Below, piece by piece: positions 24,446 through 34,449 of a DNA stretch of 64,000 bases (the first letter of the stretch is position 1; the number at the start of each line of letters is the position of its first letter). Under the pieces are notes generated by a model. It did no database searches, was not told the origin of the DNA, and saw only the letters and a program-made list of their open reading frames with translations. Both the position numbers and the translations under genes were made by a program. The stretch spans positions 62,001-126,000 of the forward strand of contig JADANN010000315.1 of the NCBI GenBank assembly GCA_018806985.1, in the 5' to 3' direction. The DNA comes from Angiostrongylus vasorum. Taxonomy: Eukaryota; Nematoda; Chromadorea; Rhabditida; Metastrongylidae.

Positions 24446-24522
24446 CATCAAACAACGAAAACATCAACGACAGCTAATACAACGTCGCACCAGCTCTATA
24501 AGGGCGAGTAAGTATGTAAGAA

Positions 24523-24524
<2 letters not shown>

Positions 24525-24584
<60 letters not shown>
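24525..24584. repeat. (TA)n microsatellite
   Basis: About 30 uninterrupted TA units. Confidence 0.95.
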
Positions 24585-24587
<3 letters not shown>

Positions 24588-24659
24588 ATTATTTATGGCG
24601 AGGATTATAGGAATAGGTTTTTGAGATATTACGATAGCTACCACATAGCGAAATAATAC

Positions 24660-24930
24660 TTTACTAGACCGATTTTCACTTAACCCCGGCGTCAATAATC
24701 GATACATTTGTTTAGATTGTTCAACATACACAAGGTTCTTATACAACCTTCGCTAAAGTTGTTTCATTCTTACGGAAATCGACTCGATACTCCTGGGAAG
24801 GCCCACAACGCCAGCACGAACGACTGTGGACCACCGATTCGAATCATCGGCTCTGAAGAAGACCAAGACGTCGAAACGTTAGCCAAATAAAAGTTTTATA
24901 ACAAACTCAACCCATGTAAGCTGAACAAAC
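24660..24930 (+). mobile_element. Penelope-like 3' fragment with inverted end remnant
   Basis: A minus-strand end block (GACCGATTTTCACTTAACC, 24669-24688) is followed by a plus-strand 3' region, a hammerhead-like motif and an AACAAACTCAACCCATG end block. The layout is the same as at 16141-16556. Confidence 0.65.
24849..24884 (+). ncRNA. Hammerhead-ribozyme-like motif with compensatory stem I
   Basis: Stem I GGCT pairs with AGCC with no mismatch (in the 15069 copy the partner is AGCT). The core CTGAAGA is followed by hairpin GAC-CAAGAC-GTC, then GAAAC and triplet GTT. Both helices differ from the other copies while pairing is preserved. Confidence 0.65.
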
Positions 24931-25440
24931 TAAACAACGTGAGAGTAGGTTCAGTGAAGTGTTTTTGGAAGAATTTGTTGACGAATTTTACAAAGGCAAT
25001 ATTAGTCATGACTTTTTATTAATCACGTACTTCAGCAGTACTTCGGCGATTATCATGATTCTGTGAATATGGTCTTCCTTCACGAAGCATTCCTGAGACC
25101 TTGTTTATCTACATGGCTATCATTTATCCACTATTCTGTTGCTCTATTTATTCGGCGAATGATAGTGGCTCTGGACGTAAAACAATGAATAGATGGAGTG
25201 CTGATGTTCTGTAGGGCTGCCAACTTCTACAGTAATACGATCGTGCTGATTTCTGGTTTCTGTAGCATGATGCCTTACAGGACGAAAGTGCAAATTTCAA
25301 GCGTTAAATCTCTAACTAGCCGATCTGATTATGTTGTAACATCGTGAATTTACCAACTATGATATTTTATTCTTCTACGCAGTAACTGTATCCCGCCTTC
25401 AGGTTTTTTATTGGCTCTGACTGATCATTTCTGAAAGGTG
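24931..25440. other. No gene seen
   Basis: AT-rich sequence between PLE fragments, without exon features. Confidence 0.4.
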
Positions 25441-25445
25441 GCATT

Positions 25446-25582
25446 TTGTAACAGTTCCCAGGATCGACTTTCTATTAACCTCGGCATTGGAATATGAATG
25501 TGTCATTTTCTTGTTCAGCAATCGCGAGGTGGTAAACAGCGTACATTTACTTCCATAGAAAAACACAATACAATACATTTTG
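25446..25582 (-). mobile_element. Penelope-like 3'-terminal fragment (no ribozyme)
   Basis: It is nearly identical on the minus strand to 15112-15236: the AACCTCGCGATTGCTGAACA block and the GCCGAGGTTAATAGAAAGTC end. It stops about 10 nt short of where the hammerhead cleavage site lies in that copy. Confidence 0.72.
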
Positions 25583-26084
25583 GTTTGGTTTTCTTTAGTC
25601 AAATTGGATATCTTACTCAGTCTTATGTTGTGCTGAAAAAATTACGAGTCCTTCATTCAGCAATCATTCCGCGAATAATAGAAAAAAACTACAGTGCGAA
25701 TTTAACCGTTTAAGAATGCATGGGTGTCCATGTGAATTCACCTACATTCATCATCCATTTTTCTGGTGCATATTGTCCTTATTAGATATTTATTGTGAAT
25801 TCCTTTTGTCAAATTCACGTTTCAAATAGCTTTTTAATGTACTATACCAACAACGTCGTTAGAGTAATAGCTGGTAACAGCTGCGAGCGAAAGATTAGCT
25901 CATTCATACATAATGAAAGACAATCACTAGAATCGAGCTGAATCCTCAACAGTTCACGGCGATCTATGTACTACTGGTCGAGAAAAGACTTCGACTTTGC
26001 TTTTGTTACACGGTGGCGAAGGCTACGCTGAAACATCGAAAGTACTCCGAAGTACAATATTTTCTTAACACTAGAAGTGTTTCA
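25583..26084. other. No gene seen
   Basis: AT-rich sequence without recognisable features. Confidence 0.4.
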
Positions 26085-26210
26085 CTTCGGGGGCGCAGGA
26101 AGCGCAGTGACTACTGATGCGGTGCAATATGCACATATTCACGGGTTCGACGTTGTCGAGCTAACCAAGCCCTCCATGCCTTGACTGTCGGCGCAGTGAT
26201 GACAGGTTAC
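26085..26210 (+). mobile_element. tRNA-like SINE head
   Basis: It begins GGGGGCGCAGGAAGCGCAGTG (A-box-like) and has GGGTTCGACG at 26152 (B-box-like). A weakly SINE-A-like CAAGCCCTCC follows. The acceptor stem does not close, so it is not a tRNA gene. Confidence 0.5.
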
Positions 26211-28366
26211 TTTACAATAAGCTTGTTCGATTCACATTTACTGGTTAATTTCTGTACGGAAGATGTGGGAACTAAGAGCTCTATCACAAGACCGATTTTC
26301 TCTTAACCTAAACACTGATCACTAATTCACTGTTTTCTTTCCTCGGGGAATACTGCCCTGTTTCGCTTATCAGTTTTGAAACTCGGTGTACAGTTGAATG
26401 TGGTAGTCAAGTTGATATTCGCAGGAAACGCTTAGGCTTCTGGAACCCCTTCCAAATGAAGCATACCTAGGATATTTCCTGCCCCTTCAACCACCTAGTT
26501 GTTCCGTTCTTCCTGCATTGACTTTCGCCTGAAAAATCTACAGGCTACATATGCTGGCGATGAAAATTCGATCAGTGCTCTTGAATGCACTATGAAGAGG
26601 ATGTCACTCAGAGTATGTCCTATCACTGAGGTGAGGGAATAAGTTCGGAGTTTCCACTTATGTCGTCGACTTGACCTTAGAGACGCATAAACACTGGAAA
26701 GCAGGAGAGCAGGCAAACAACATATCGAAAAGCTGGACAATCGTTTGAGGGGCGTCAGCTTTCGAACTCAACGATTCGTCGATAGATTCATAGTCTTCAT
26801 CTCGCTGATGACGCCGTTCACATTACACTAAGCATAAAGGAGACTCTCTAATAGTGCCCTATTTTGTTCGTTCAGGTAAGAGGCTCCCTAAACCGCTGAA
26901 TATAGTGAACAGGGGGATATGCCTGCATAGGTTCCTGCTTTCCTGTTCGAACAGGTATGCAAGTAGGACCGCCGTCATCTTTCATCCTCACGAAAGCTCT
27001 GCACGAGGCCACGATGATTTGTCCGAGTGAGCCGAAGCCACTGAGAAACCCTGACACTCAACGACGGCAAACGGACACTACTGTTACTCGCTCAAATTAT
27101 TCGATAATCAACTACTGTGCGAGTCAAGAAATGCAGTTTTCTCATTTTCTTAAGGTAATGAATGCCAGGATAGTGCAAGGTATCAAGCTAACTGTTGTTG
27201 CAAAACATACCTATTGATGCATGCTCATTGTTGGCAGAGTACTTATTCATTTCAACCTTTCAACGCTATTAATCCTTGATTCGATCGGATATGCCGTCCA
27301 TTATACGTCGCTTGTTTCAGGCCATACGAAGCCAACTAAGTCTTGCTTATTCAATATTCCTTCTTAAGTAACTGCTGAAAACAACTAGTTTACAGCAACA
27401 TGCCATGAAACTTTAAATATAACACAATTTTTATTTCTGAAGCCACAGTTCACTTATTTCTTTGCAATATATCGGAAACTTTGATCCTCTGCTTAAATTT
27501 CCTTTTGAAAGCGCGATATCTATGTAATAAGACCGATTTATGCCGAAGTTTATTTCATGAGATTAACAGGAAATATCGCTCGATATTAGTTTTCTATTTT
27601 TGAATGAACTCACTCACTTCGTTACGTTGATTGCCGGAGGCTCTTCTAACTTGGCTCATCATAACGAGAATGAAATCCTATCGAATCGCACTTTTTTGTT
27701 CGGAACAGATAGAAGAAAAAAAAGTATGACCACATCGAATCTCATGAGCTTCAGAACGATCGATCAAACCATTGATTGATACTGATTCTTGAAGAATATT
27801 CAGGGAATCAAGACGTGGACAACGTTGATGACATCGAATTTGCTGTCGGCGACGACGATTCTTCTGTCGTCTTTTTTTTCTGTTCATATTTTTTCGCCAT
27901 CAAGGAATGCGACCATTTGACGAATTCGCCGTTGGGATTTAGACGATCATGAAGTTTTATTTGTCTTGATTGACTTGGCGGCTGAGTTGAGTATTGATGT
28001 TGAGGGAAACGAATGTGTTTTTTATGCTTAAAAAATTTGACTTTTTTGAGAACTTTTCAAGCTGTCACTTCTTTTTTTTTCTTTCTTTGTCAGCTTGTTT
28101 AACACTAGTGTTCTGTTGCCGGAATCGCATGTTCTCGGTCGACCGCTGTTTTTTTTTCTGTTTTTTTTTCATTTTTCTAATCATATTTCCGTGCATTAAA
28201 GTCAGAAAAAACTGAACTCATTTCATTTTCATTTTATATTAGAATTACCGATACATAAAGCAACTTAGCCACGAGGTTTATAAAATCTCCTATTAGTTGA
28301 AAATCAGGGATGGTGAGAAAAAAAGCTAGTTGAGTTTACTTTGAAATCTAGTTCTTTTTATTGATT

Positions 28367-28373
<7 letters not shown>
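26211..28373. other. No supported gene
   Basis: Small open frames occur (26495-26740 minus, 26872-27057 minus, 27678-27887 minus, the last very Lys/Arg-rich). None has a recognisable domain or splice partners. A PLE end-like block lies near 26283. Confidence 0.35.

Positions 28374-28407
<34 letters not shown>
28374..28407. repeat. (AT)n microsatellite
   Basis: About 16 AT units. Confidence 0.95.
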
Positions 28408-28408
<1 letters not shown>

Positions 28409-28754
28409 TTTAATTTGATAAGTTGAAAAATAAGCTATAAAGAACGAATCCAAAAATGGATGACTGCATGAAAGAAATGGAAAAGACAAACTAAAATGCA
28501 AAAAAATGCTACTGGGGGAGAAATTTTTTGCTTAAACGGTTACCGATAAATCTGGCCGTGTGACTCATCCGAGCGAATTTTTTCCGCGTAGCTCATCTAA
28601 CGAATCCTGTATGTTCAGAAGTTCGAAAAATGTTTTCATACCTTTGTGTTTCTGTGGTTTTGATACACGTTTCAGCAAATTCCACACAAATGTGTGTTTG
28701 TATTCTTACACTACAAACTTTACTCTGAGCCAGGAAACCAGTTTGAAAGGCTTA

Positions 28755-28890
28755 CAGAGAGAGAGAGAGAGATGAGTGAGTGAGTGAGTGAGTGAGTGAG
28801 TGAGTGAGTGAGTGAGTGAGTGGGTTAGTGAGTGAGTGAGTGAGTGAGTGAATGAGAGAGAGTGGGAGAGAGAAAGAGAGAGAGGGAGGG
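28755..28890 (+). repeat. (GA)n and (GAGT)n array
   Basis: A short GA run passes into about 20 GAGT units, then into GA-rich sequence. The apparent Ser/Leu/Thr/His open frame on the minus strand is an artefact of the array. Confidence 0.95.
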
Positions 28891-29064
28891 GAAGCAGGGG
28901 AGACAGAGGGACAGAAAGACAGTTGGTAATGAACGTAGACCGACAGTTTTCCTCTATAAAACAATTTAGACATAGATGAACATACGTATTTGTAAATTAA
29001 TTCGTCCCAACATTTGCAAATGTGTTCTCTTTAACTTCAGTTTTCTTCTACAACCTCATTTTCC

Positions 29065-29177
29065 TCATTTTCTGCCCATTTTCATTTCTCCTCTCTCCTC
29101 ATCCATACCGCTCTCGTTCTCTTGTTGCTTGTCTCTTTTGGTCCCTCTCTCTCTCCTTGCTTCACATCCTTCCTCTA

Positions 29178-29221
<44 letters not shown>

Positions 29222-29265
29222 CTCTCCTTCACTCTTTCTGTTTTCACCGTATCGCTTAAATTCAT
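29065..29265 (+). repeat. Pyrimidine-rich tract with (TC)n
   Basis: A CT-rich stretch contains about 19 TC units at 29180-29217. Open frames on both strands are low-complexity shadows. Confidence 0.9.
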
Positions 29266-29445
29266 GCATGCAGTTCACCCAATCAAAACTGCCCAAAATT
29301 CATAGGGCGGCAGTTTTTTGTGGCTTCAACTAGGTGTGTCGAGATATGAGTGGGAAGCAATGCAAATGCCATCCATTAAAAAAAAACGTATATCTCGTTG
29401 AAGAGGACGGGAACAAAAAAAGAAAACATAAAGGTGTATCTAACA

Positions 29446-29484
29446 TACACATACACATATGCACACACATACATACATACACGC
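29446..29484 (+). repeat. (CACATA/CATA)n microsatellite
   Basis: Short imperfect ACACAT/ACAT units. Confidence 0.85.
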
Positions 29485-29665
29485 AGGTGGACAAACACAC
29501 GACGCCGCCGCTCAGTCTTTCTCTTCGACTTATCATTGTAGTCATTTCTCGATTTCATTCTATGCGCAGTCAGAAATGTCTTTTCCTCTTCTTCATTTTT
29601 TGCTCTTTAAAATCATTTCGATATACACGTCAGAACATCCATGAAAGTGATCATGTCCGTTAGCT

Positions 29666-29667
29666 CG

Positions 29668-29711
<44 letters not shown>

Positions 29712-29712
29712 G
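29666..29712 (+). repeat. (GTT)n microsatellite
   Basis: About 15 GTT units. Confidence 0.95.
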
Positions 29713-29715
29713 CGC

Positions 29716-30544
29716 TGGAGCACAATGAGGCCATATGCATTGATTCCAATCCCCACCTCAGCGAAAGCAATTCCCTTTTGTTATTAAATTTAAGCATGCA
29801 TATCTCAGATCACAGTCAAATTCATTAATTGTCGTAAGAATCGACAGAAAATACAGAGCTTTCCTACCAAGACACAAGAACAATTTTTGTCTCCTTAATT
29901 TGAAATTCCGTTGTTCTGAAACCAAAAAAGACCTATCTGTATCCGTTTTTTACGCCATGATTCGTATTTTTGAACAGCGCTGAAATTTAACCAAAGATGT
30001 GGCTAACCAAGACGGGATGACTTGGTCAAAAACGTCGTTAATGTTTGTGGTTATCCTTTAAACGAATTATCAGAAAATCTGGTTAATTAGAAACACTAGC
30101 TACTTATCAAAACAATGTCAGGCCCGTCTTAATGAAATTTAAGCAGTTGAATTAAATAGAGACTAGAACATCTTTCTTCATCAGCGGCGAATCGTCTTAT
30201 GTGCTAGTAAACTGAGCATTTGAGTATCTTAGTCGTCCTGCAGAACAAATCCCTTTCAAATAGGTCATTTCGCAGCTCAGAAATAATGTCGTTAATATCT
30301 GGCGGAGTTCTGTTCTGATTAAATGTTAGCTCATTTCCTCTCAACTGGTTTAGACAAAGACAGTTTTTCACTAGTTAATTCGATAGAATAGCAGAGAAAG
30401 TTTTTTCTTACTCAAACTTAAAAATCTGAAACGAAACCAGGGTAAGCATAAAAAGCACAACTGAGTTGTACACAAACTAGCATCCACAGTGTTATGAATC
30501 TTAACGCAGTTGAGCGACAACAAATTGCATCTCGAGAGTTGCAG
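29716..30544. other. No gene seen
   Basis: AT-rich sequence without recognised exon or repeat. Confidence 0.4.
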
Positions 30545-30690
30545 ATAGCACGGTGGAAGTGAGTAGATCCCGGTACGGGTTCACCTAGCTTTCCGTCCTT
30601 CTGGGGTTAGGAAATTGGCATCGGACTCGTCTGGGAAAAGTTCTCTTTACAATTCAGGTGGGATCGTTCTAACCCGAGTATCTCAGAACT
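30545..30690 (+). mobile_element. Degenerate SINE with A/D-type core
   Basis: A weak tRNA-like head (CACGGTGGAAGTGAGTAG, GGGTTCACC) is followed by TTCCGTCCTTCTGGGGTTAG and ATTGGCATCGGACTCGTCTG, which match the core common to SINE-A and SINE-D. Confidence 0.5.
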
Positions 30691-31021
30691 CTAGGGAGAT
30701 TAGACTCGACCATCACTCAACGACATCCAAAATGGAATGAAAAGCCCTCAAACAGCATCAGAAGCCACACGTAAAAATTGCAAAAAACTTCGTGGACGAT
30801 GGGTGCGTGGAAATGAACCGGATGTGAGAAATCCTGGAAAGGCAGGTTATATAAAATATGTCGAAAAATTCGTGAAGATGCAGCACCGAGTCTAGTTTCT
30901 CGACAACCGACGGTGATTGCTTGACCAGCGGAGTGTTTGAGGAGTTTTAATCTGCAGATTTATACAGAAAGGCTTTCCTTCATGGTATAATGGCATATGC
31001 AACTTTTAATACGGTTTTATT
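30691..31021. other. No gene seen
   Basis: No exon or repeat recognised. Confidence 0.4.
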
Positions 31022-31130
31022 CTAATTTTAACTTATTATTTACTGCCCACTCTTTTTAACGGCAGCGTATATTGCGAAATATAACTTCAATGATGCTGAG
31101 ATATTTGCAAAACTCCAAACCGCAGGTCAT
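31022..31130 (-). mobile_element. SINE-B tail fragment
   Basis: Minus-strand 3' part only: TTATTTACTGCCCACTC, the GCGAAATATAACTTC block and ATGCTGAGATATTTGC. Confidence 0.68.
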
Positions 31131-31470
31131 CTCAGCATCATTACAGTTATATTTCGCAATATACCTTGCCGTGAAAAAAAAGTTGACAGTAAATAATAAG
31201 TCAAAATTGTGATTATAACAACAGCCTCAGCTTAACTGAGTTCGTTGCCGATTTGGTCACCCCAGATCAATCCCGCTAACGGGTGATTGCTGATGGCAAA
31301 AGATCGATAGAACTAGCTGAGTGACAGCCGAAATGAAGGACCAGCATGGTGTGGTGGTGAACGCGTTAGCCCCCGGAAAGTGTAACAGCGTGTTCGTTCC
31401 CCCCACCCCCGCAGACACTTGCGGTCCGGAGTTTTGCAAATATCTCAGCATCATTAGAGGTATTATTTTC
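31131..31470 (+). mobile_element. SINE-B copy with tail-to-head junction
   Basis: A unit tail (CATCTCAGCATCATT to CAGTAAATAATAAG) runs directly into the head of a further unit: CCTCAGCTTAACTGAG, then GGTGTGGTGGTGAACGCG, GTTCGTTCCCC, and the tail AATATCTCAGCATCATT. This shows tandem organisation. Confidence 0.75.
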
Positions 31471-31753
31471 TAATTTTAACATGCTTAGAGCGAAGAATTT
31501 TGAAAGGCTGCGAGCGGATTTCAATTTGCAGAACCTAAAACAAATAAGCGACGTCTGTCAAAAAATTGGCGACGCAGTAAGGACGTCGCAGTGTTTTTTT
31601 TCCAGACGAACGCAATTACTTCCGTGTTCGAATTAAAAGCATTGAAACAGAGCAAAATTGAACGAAATACGTTTGCTGAGGTCGAAAAAGACGGAATTTT
31701 ATTTTCGTTTCACGAAATTCTTTAGAGGACGATATGTAGATCCAAATAGTTCC

Positions 31754-32145
31754 CAACCCTCCCAACGGTTTACCGCCTCATTGTGGCTGGGAGGTGTTCC
31801 TGGGTGTCGGACTGCGATGTACATGGGGGGCGGGGATTTGTCCCATGGCAGGGTCTCCCTGGCTGAGAAGGAGTCCGGCGTTTCCACCAGGAAGCCTAGT
31901 TAAGAGTAAACCAATACCAGGATCCGCCACCGTCCTGGTATTAAAGTCGCATGGTGATAAATCTCCCTCTTATCCACAACGGCTGCGACTGCCTGTCGTG
32001 GTGACGACCTGGGACAGACTTTGGCCAAGCTGTCCTCGGGATTCCAAGGAACTACAATGGGTTAACCAGCAAATTTCCGAAAAATGGTGATTATGCTGGG
32101 GCCGGCACAACTACTGAGGACGGGCCGTTCAAGTATCAAGCAAGT
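31754..32145 (+). mobile_element. SINE-C copy 3
   Basis: The copy lies between the duplications AATAGTTCC at 31745-31753 and 32146-32154. It begins CAACCCTCCCAACGG and ends in a CAAGTATCAAGCAAGT tail. It is one of the least decayed copies. Confidence 0.82.
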
Positions 32146-32334
32146 AATAGTTCCTAATCCAACTAATTATTTTGTAGTGATCTGAAATATGCTGATTTAA
32201 AGTTGAAGGAGGTCGTTTTCGCATCAAAAGAATTGCGCTCAATGCATCTTAGGCGACATGTGTTAATGTAATTGTTGCCTTTTTGATTAACCTTTTTTTA
32301 TCTCCATTTTACACTTTAGGGAGCAGCTAGCGCT

Positions 32335-32410
32335 GTGGTTGATGATGCAATCCATCAGCAAGCATAGCGCTGGTTCGATCCTTCCTCCTTTGGTTAACAT
32401 GTTTTCTTTC
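32335..32410 (+). mobile_element. Isolated tRNA-like segment
   Basis: It has A-box-like TAGCGCTGTGGTTGATG and B-box-like GGTTCGATCC spaced as in a tRNA, but the acceptor and T stems do not close. It is probably the head of an unrecognised SINE. Confidence 0.4.
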
Positions 32411-33370
32411 TCTTTACGCTTTTTCTGAAAGTATTCTTGGTTTCCTTAGTACTTAAATAAACCGTCTTTGCATGCAATGTACGTCCTAACGTTTTTTAAT
32501 CGTTTCGTTTTTCTGCAACCGTCCTTCATCCACATAAGTTCGGCTACAACTTCAGGATTTTTGATCTCCTTTGCCTATTGATGCGCTTGAGGCTGCTCGA
32601 GCGTTGTTTTCCTAGAATCTCAAGATAACCTTGCTCAATTGTGTTCAGGCTTTCACCTCCGGATAGTATTTGCCATCCGTTGCAGACCGGATGAATGCTT
32701 GTTGCATTACGAGTCGGCTTCTTCCTGGATTACAGCGAATTATGCGATTAGTTAACCGACCATCGTGTGATTTTGTAGCTATTCGAGATACATTGTACCT
32801 TGCATGGTTCATAGGTTTCTAGTATTATTCAAAATTTTTTTTTACAAAGCATAGTGCTCATCGCTCCATCCCAATTCTGCCTTCGGACATCCTGATCATG
32901 TTGTGGTTGATATTGGTCTCTTTTGCCTTTATTTCTCACAGACATTTTTTTCCATCCCAGCAAATACATCAGAACGCAGAGTTATTTCTCTTTATTTGAT
33001 TTCATGGAAAGACCCACCGGTTACGTCTGACATTTCTTCTACTAATGCAGCAGCCATGTGCAATCTCCATCAAGCACTTTGACGTTTTGCGATGCATTTG
33101 TCATATGCTTCGTTACTATCGTTTATTTTCCAAACATATATATATATATATATATATATATTTTACTGATGAGCTTATACGAGGTCGCTACGGAAGGTCG
33201 TTATTCGGCCAACGTTTCAATGCTTTTGACACACTTTAAAGACTGTAAATTCGCTGTACGCAAGCCTGGCGCCATACCTCTGGCTAATCCAGTGACCTGA
33301 CACAGACACAGTTATCGCCCATGTTTTACTCTGTGCGGCTGCTAGCCATTAGTTAACTTAAATGCTTACA
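32411..33370. other. No gene seen; (TA)n at 33135-33162
   Basis: AT-rich sequence. A TA microsatellite creates tyrosine/isoleucine open frames that are not genes. Confidence 0.45.
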
Positions 33371-33480
33371 ACAAATAAACGGCTCTGAAGAAGGCGAAAC
33401 CGCCGAAACGTCAGCTATTGCATCCTAATAAATCTATAATAACAACCTCGTGTCTGCTTATTGAAGAAAAAACATCGAAG
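33371..33480 (+). mobile_element. Penelope-like 3'-terminal fragment
   Basis: A hammerhead-like motif is followed by AACAACCTCGTGTCTGC and TTATTGAAGAAAA, matching the PLE end at 15155-15185. Confidence 0.65.
33381..33416 (+). ncRNA. Hammerhead-ribozyme-like motif
   Basis: GGCT, CTGAAGA, bulged A, hairpin GGCG-AAAC-CGCC (4 bp), GAAAC, GTC, AGCT. All core positions fit. Stem I is the 4-bp GGCT/AGCT form. Confidence 0.65.
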
Positions 33481-33808
33481 TTTCGTGTACACTTCTGTTA
33501 ATACTGGGTAACGTATTGGTTAGTGATCAGTCCGTCAGGAAGCAAGGTGCTAATCCCATCTCCTCCACAACCCTCTCCTCCGATCCACACTGGAACGCCT
33601 TAGCTCGGCTATCTCCAAGTTTACGAAGTGAATCAATTCGACCAGCAGCATTCTTCGACGTTCACAAAAAAAAACCAAAATCTTCAAGCAGTAGCCGAAA
33701 CAACGCGTGAAAAAGTTCGGAAGCACTTTCTGAGCAATGAATGCAAGAAAAACGAATGGAATGCAGGAAGTGCTGGGATCCGTACCGTAGATGTTACGAC
33801 GAGTCATA

Positions 33809-34194
33809 CTTACTTCGATACTTAGATGGCCCGTCTTCACTGGTTGTGCGGGCGCCAGCATAATTACCATTTCTCGGAGACTTGCTGGTTAAGCCATTGT
33901 GGATCCCTGAAATCAAGAGGTCAGCCTTGCCAAAGTTTACCTCAGGTCTTCACAAACACAAGCAGTCGCAGCCCTTGTGGATCAGAGGATTGCCACAATG
34001 CAACTAGTGTGATACCAGGACGCTGGTGGATCCTGGTATTGGTTTACTCTTATTTGGGCTTCCTGTTGGAAACACCGGACTCCTTCTCAGCTTGGGAAGC
34101 CCTGCAGGGTGGATGAATCTCTCCGCAGTACATGACAGCCCGACACCCTAGAAAACCTCCCAGCCACGATGGGGCGGTAAAACGTTGGGTGGAT
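33809..34194 (-). mobile_element. SINE-C copy 4, just upstream of the GPCR gene
   Basis: Minus-strand copy running from the ATGGCCCGTCTTCACTGG end to CAGCCACGATGGGGCGG, with imperfect flanking duplications GACGAGTCATA (33798-33808) and GACAGGTCATA (34195-34205). It ends about 145 bp before the receptor start codon. Confidence 0.75.
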
Positions 34195-34326
34195 GACAGG
34201 TCATAGAAAATTAAAAAATAAAAAATCCCTACCTGCTGTTAATATTGTCGTCTTTTGCACGTATTGTAACTCGTCATCGCATACATTAAAACTTATGCAG
34301 CCAGACATGGATTTCTAAATCCTGCG

Positions 34327-34333
34327 ATTTCAG
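34327..34333 (+). promoter_or_regulatory. Splice acceptor before GPCR start (trans- or cis-splice)
   Basis: GATTTCAG ends 6 nt before the proposed ATG. In nematodes such a site close to the start often accepts a spliced leader; it could equally join an upstream coding exon, because the frame stays open through the acceptor (phase 0). Confidence 0.5.
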
Positions 34334-34339
34334 CATGAG

Positions 34340-34449
34340 ATGTCGGATTCGTCGCAACATTTACGAATCGCTCTCACGGTCACCCATCTGTTGCTCGTCG
34401 GTCTCGGTTCACTCAACGTTTTCGTCATTTTTCTCATTCTCTCACGCCC
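34340..34449 (+). CDS. GPCR exon 1: N-terminus and TM1
   Basis: Encodes a short polar start (MSDSSQHLR) and TM1 (LTVTHLLLVGLGSLNVFVI). The donor is CC|GTTAGT, phase 2, completed by G of exon 2 to give Pro. An out-of-frame ATG lies 5 nt upstream. Confidence 0.75.

Larger units (their letters stand above)
22940..24480. mobile_element. Penelope-like element, large palindrome of two decayed arms
   Basis: The left arm (about 22940-23745) reads on the minus strand and the right arm (about 23780-24480) on the plus strand. Each contains a GIY-YIG endonuclease fragment and ends in a hammerhead-like motif (23080-23116 minus; 24410-24445 plus). The arms diverge from each other more than those at 14060-15236. 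A GTT/GGT microsatellite has grown inside the left end. Two partial copies joined head to head are a known product of PLE insertion. Confidence 0.78.

Noticed and set aside
26152..26165. GGGTTCGACG as part of a true tRNA gene.
   Set aside because: No closed acceptor stem or anticodon arm; it is a SINE-type head.
27678..27887. Lys/Arg-rich minus-strand frame.
   Set aside because: The basic run comes from an A/T-rich simple stretch; no domain or splice support.
28752..29333. Several open frames of 60-109 codons on both strands.
   Set aside because: They are translations of GAGT and TC arrays and have only low-complexity content.
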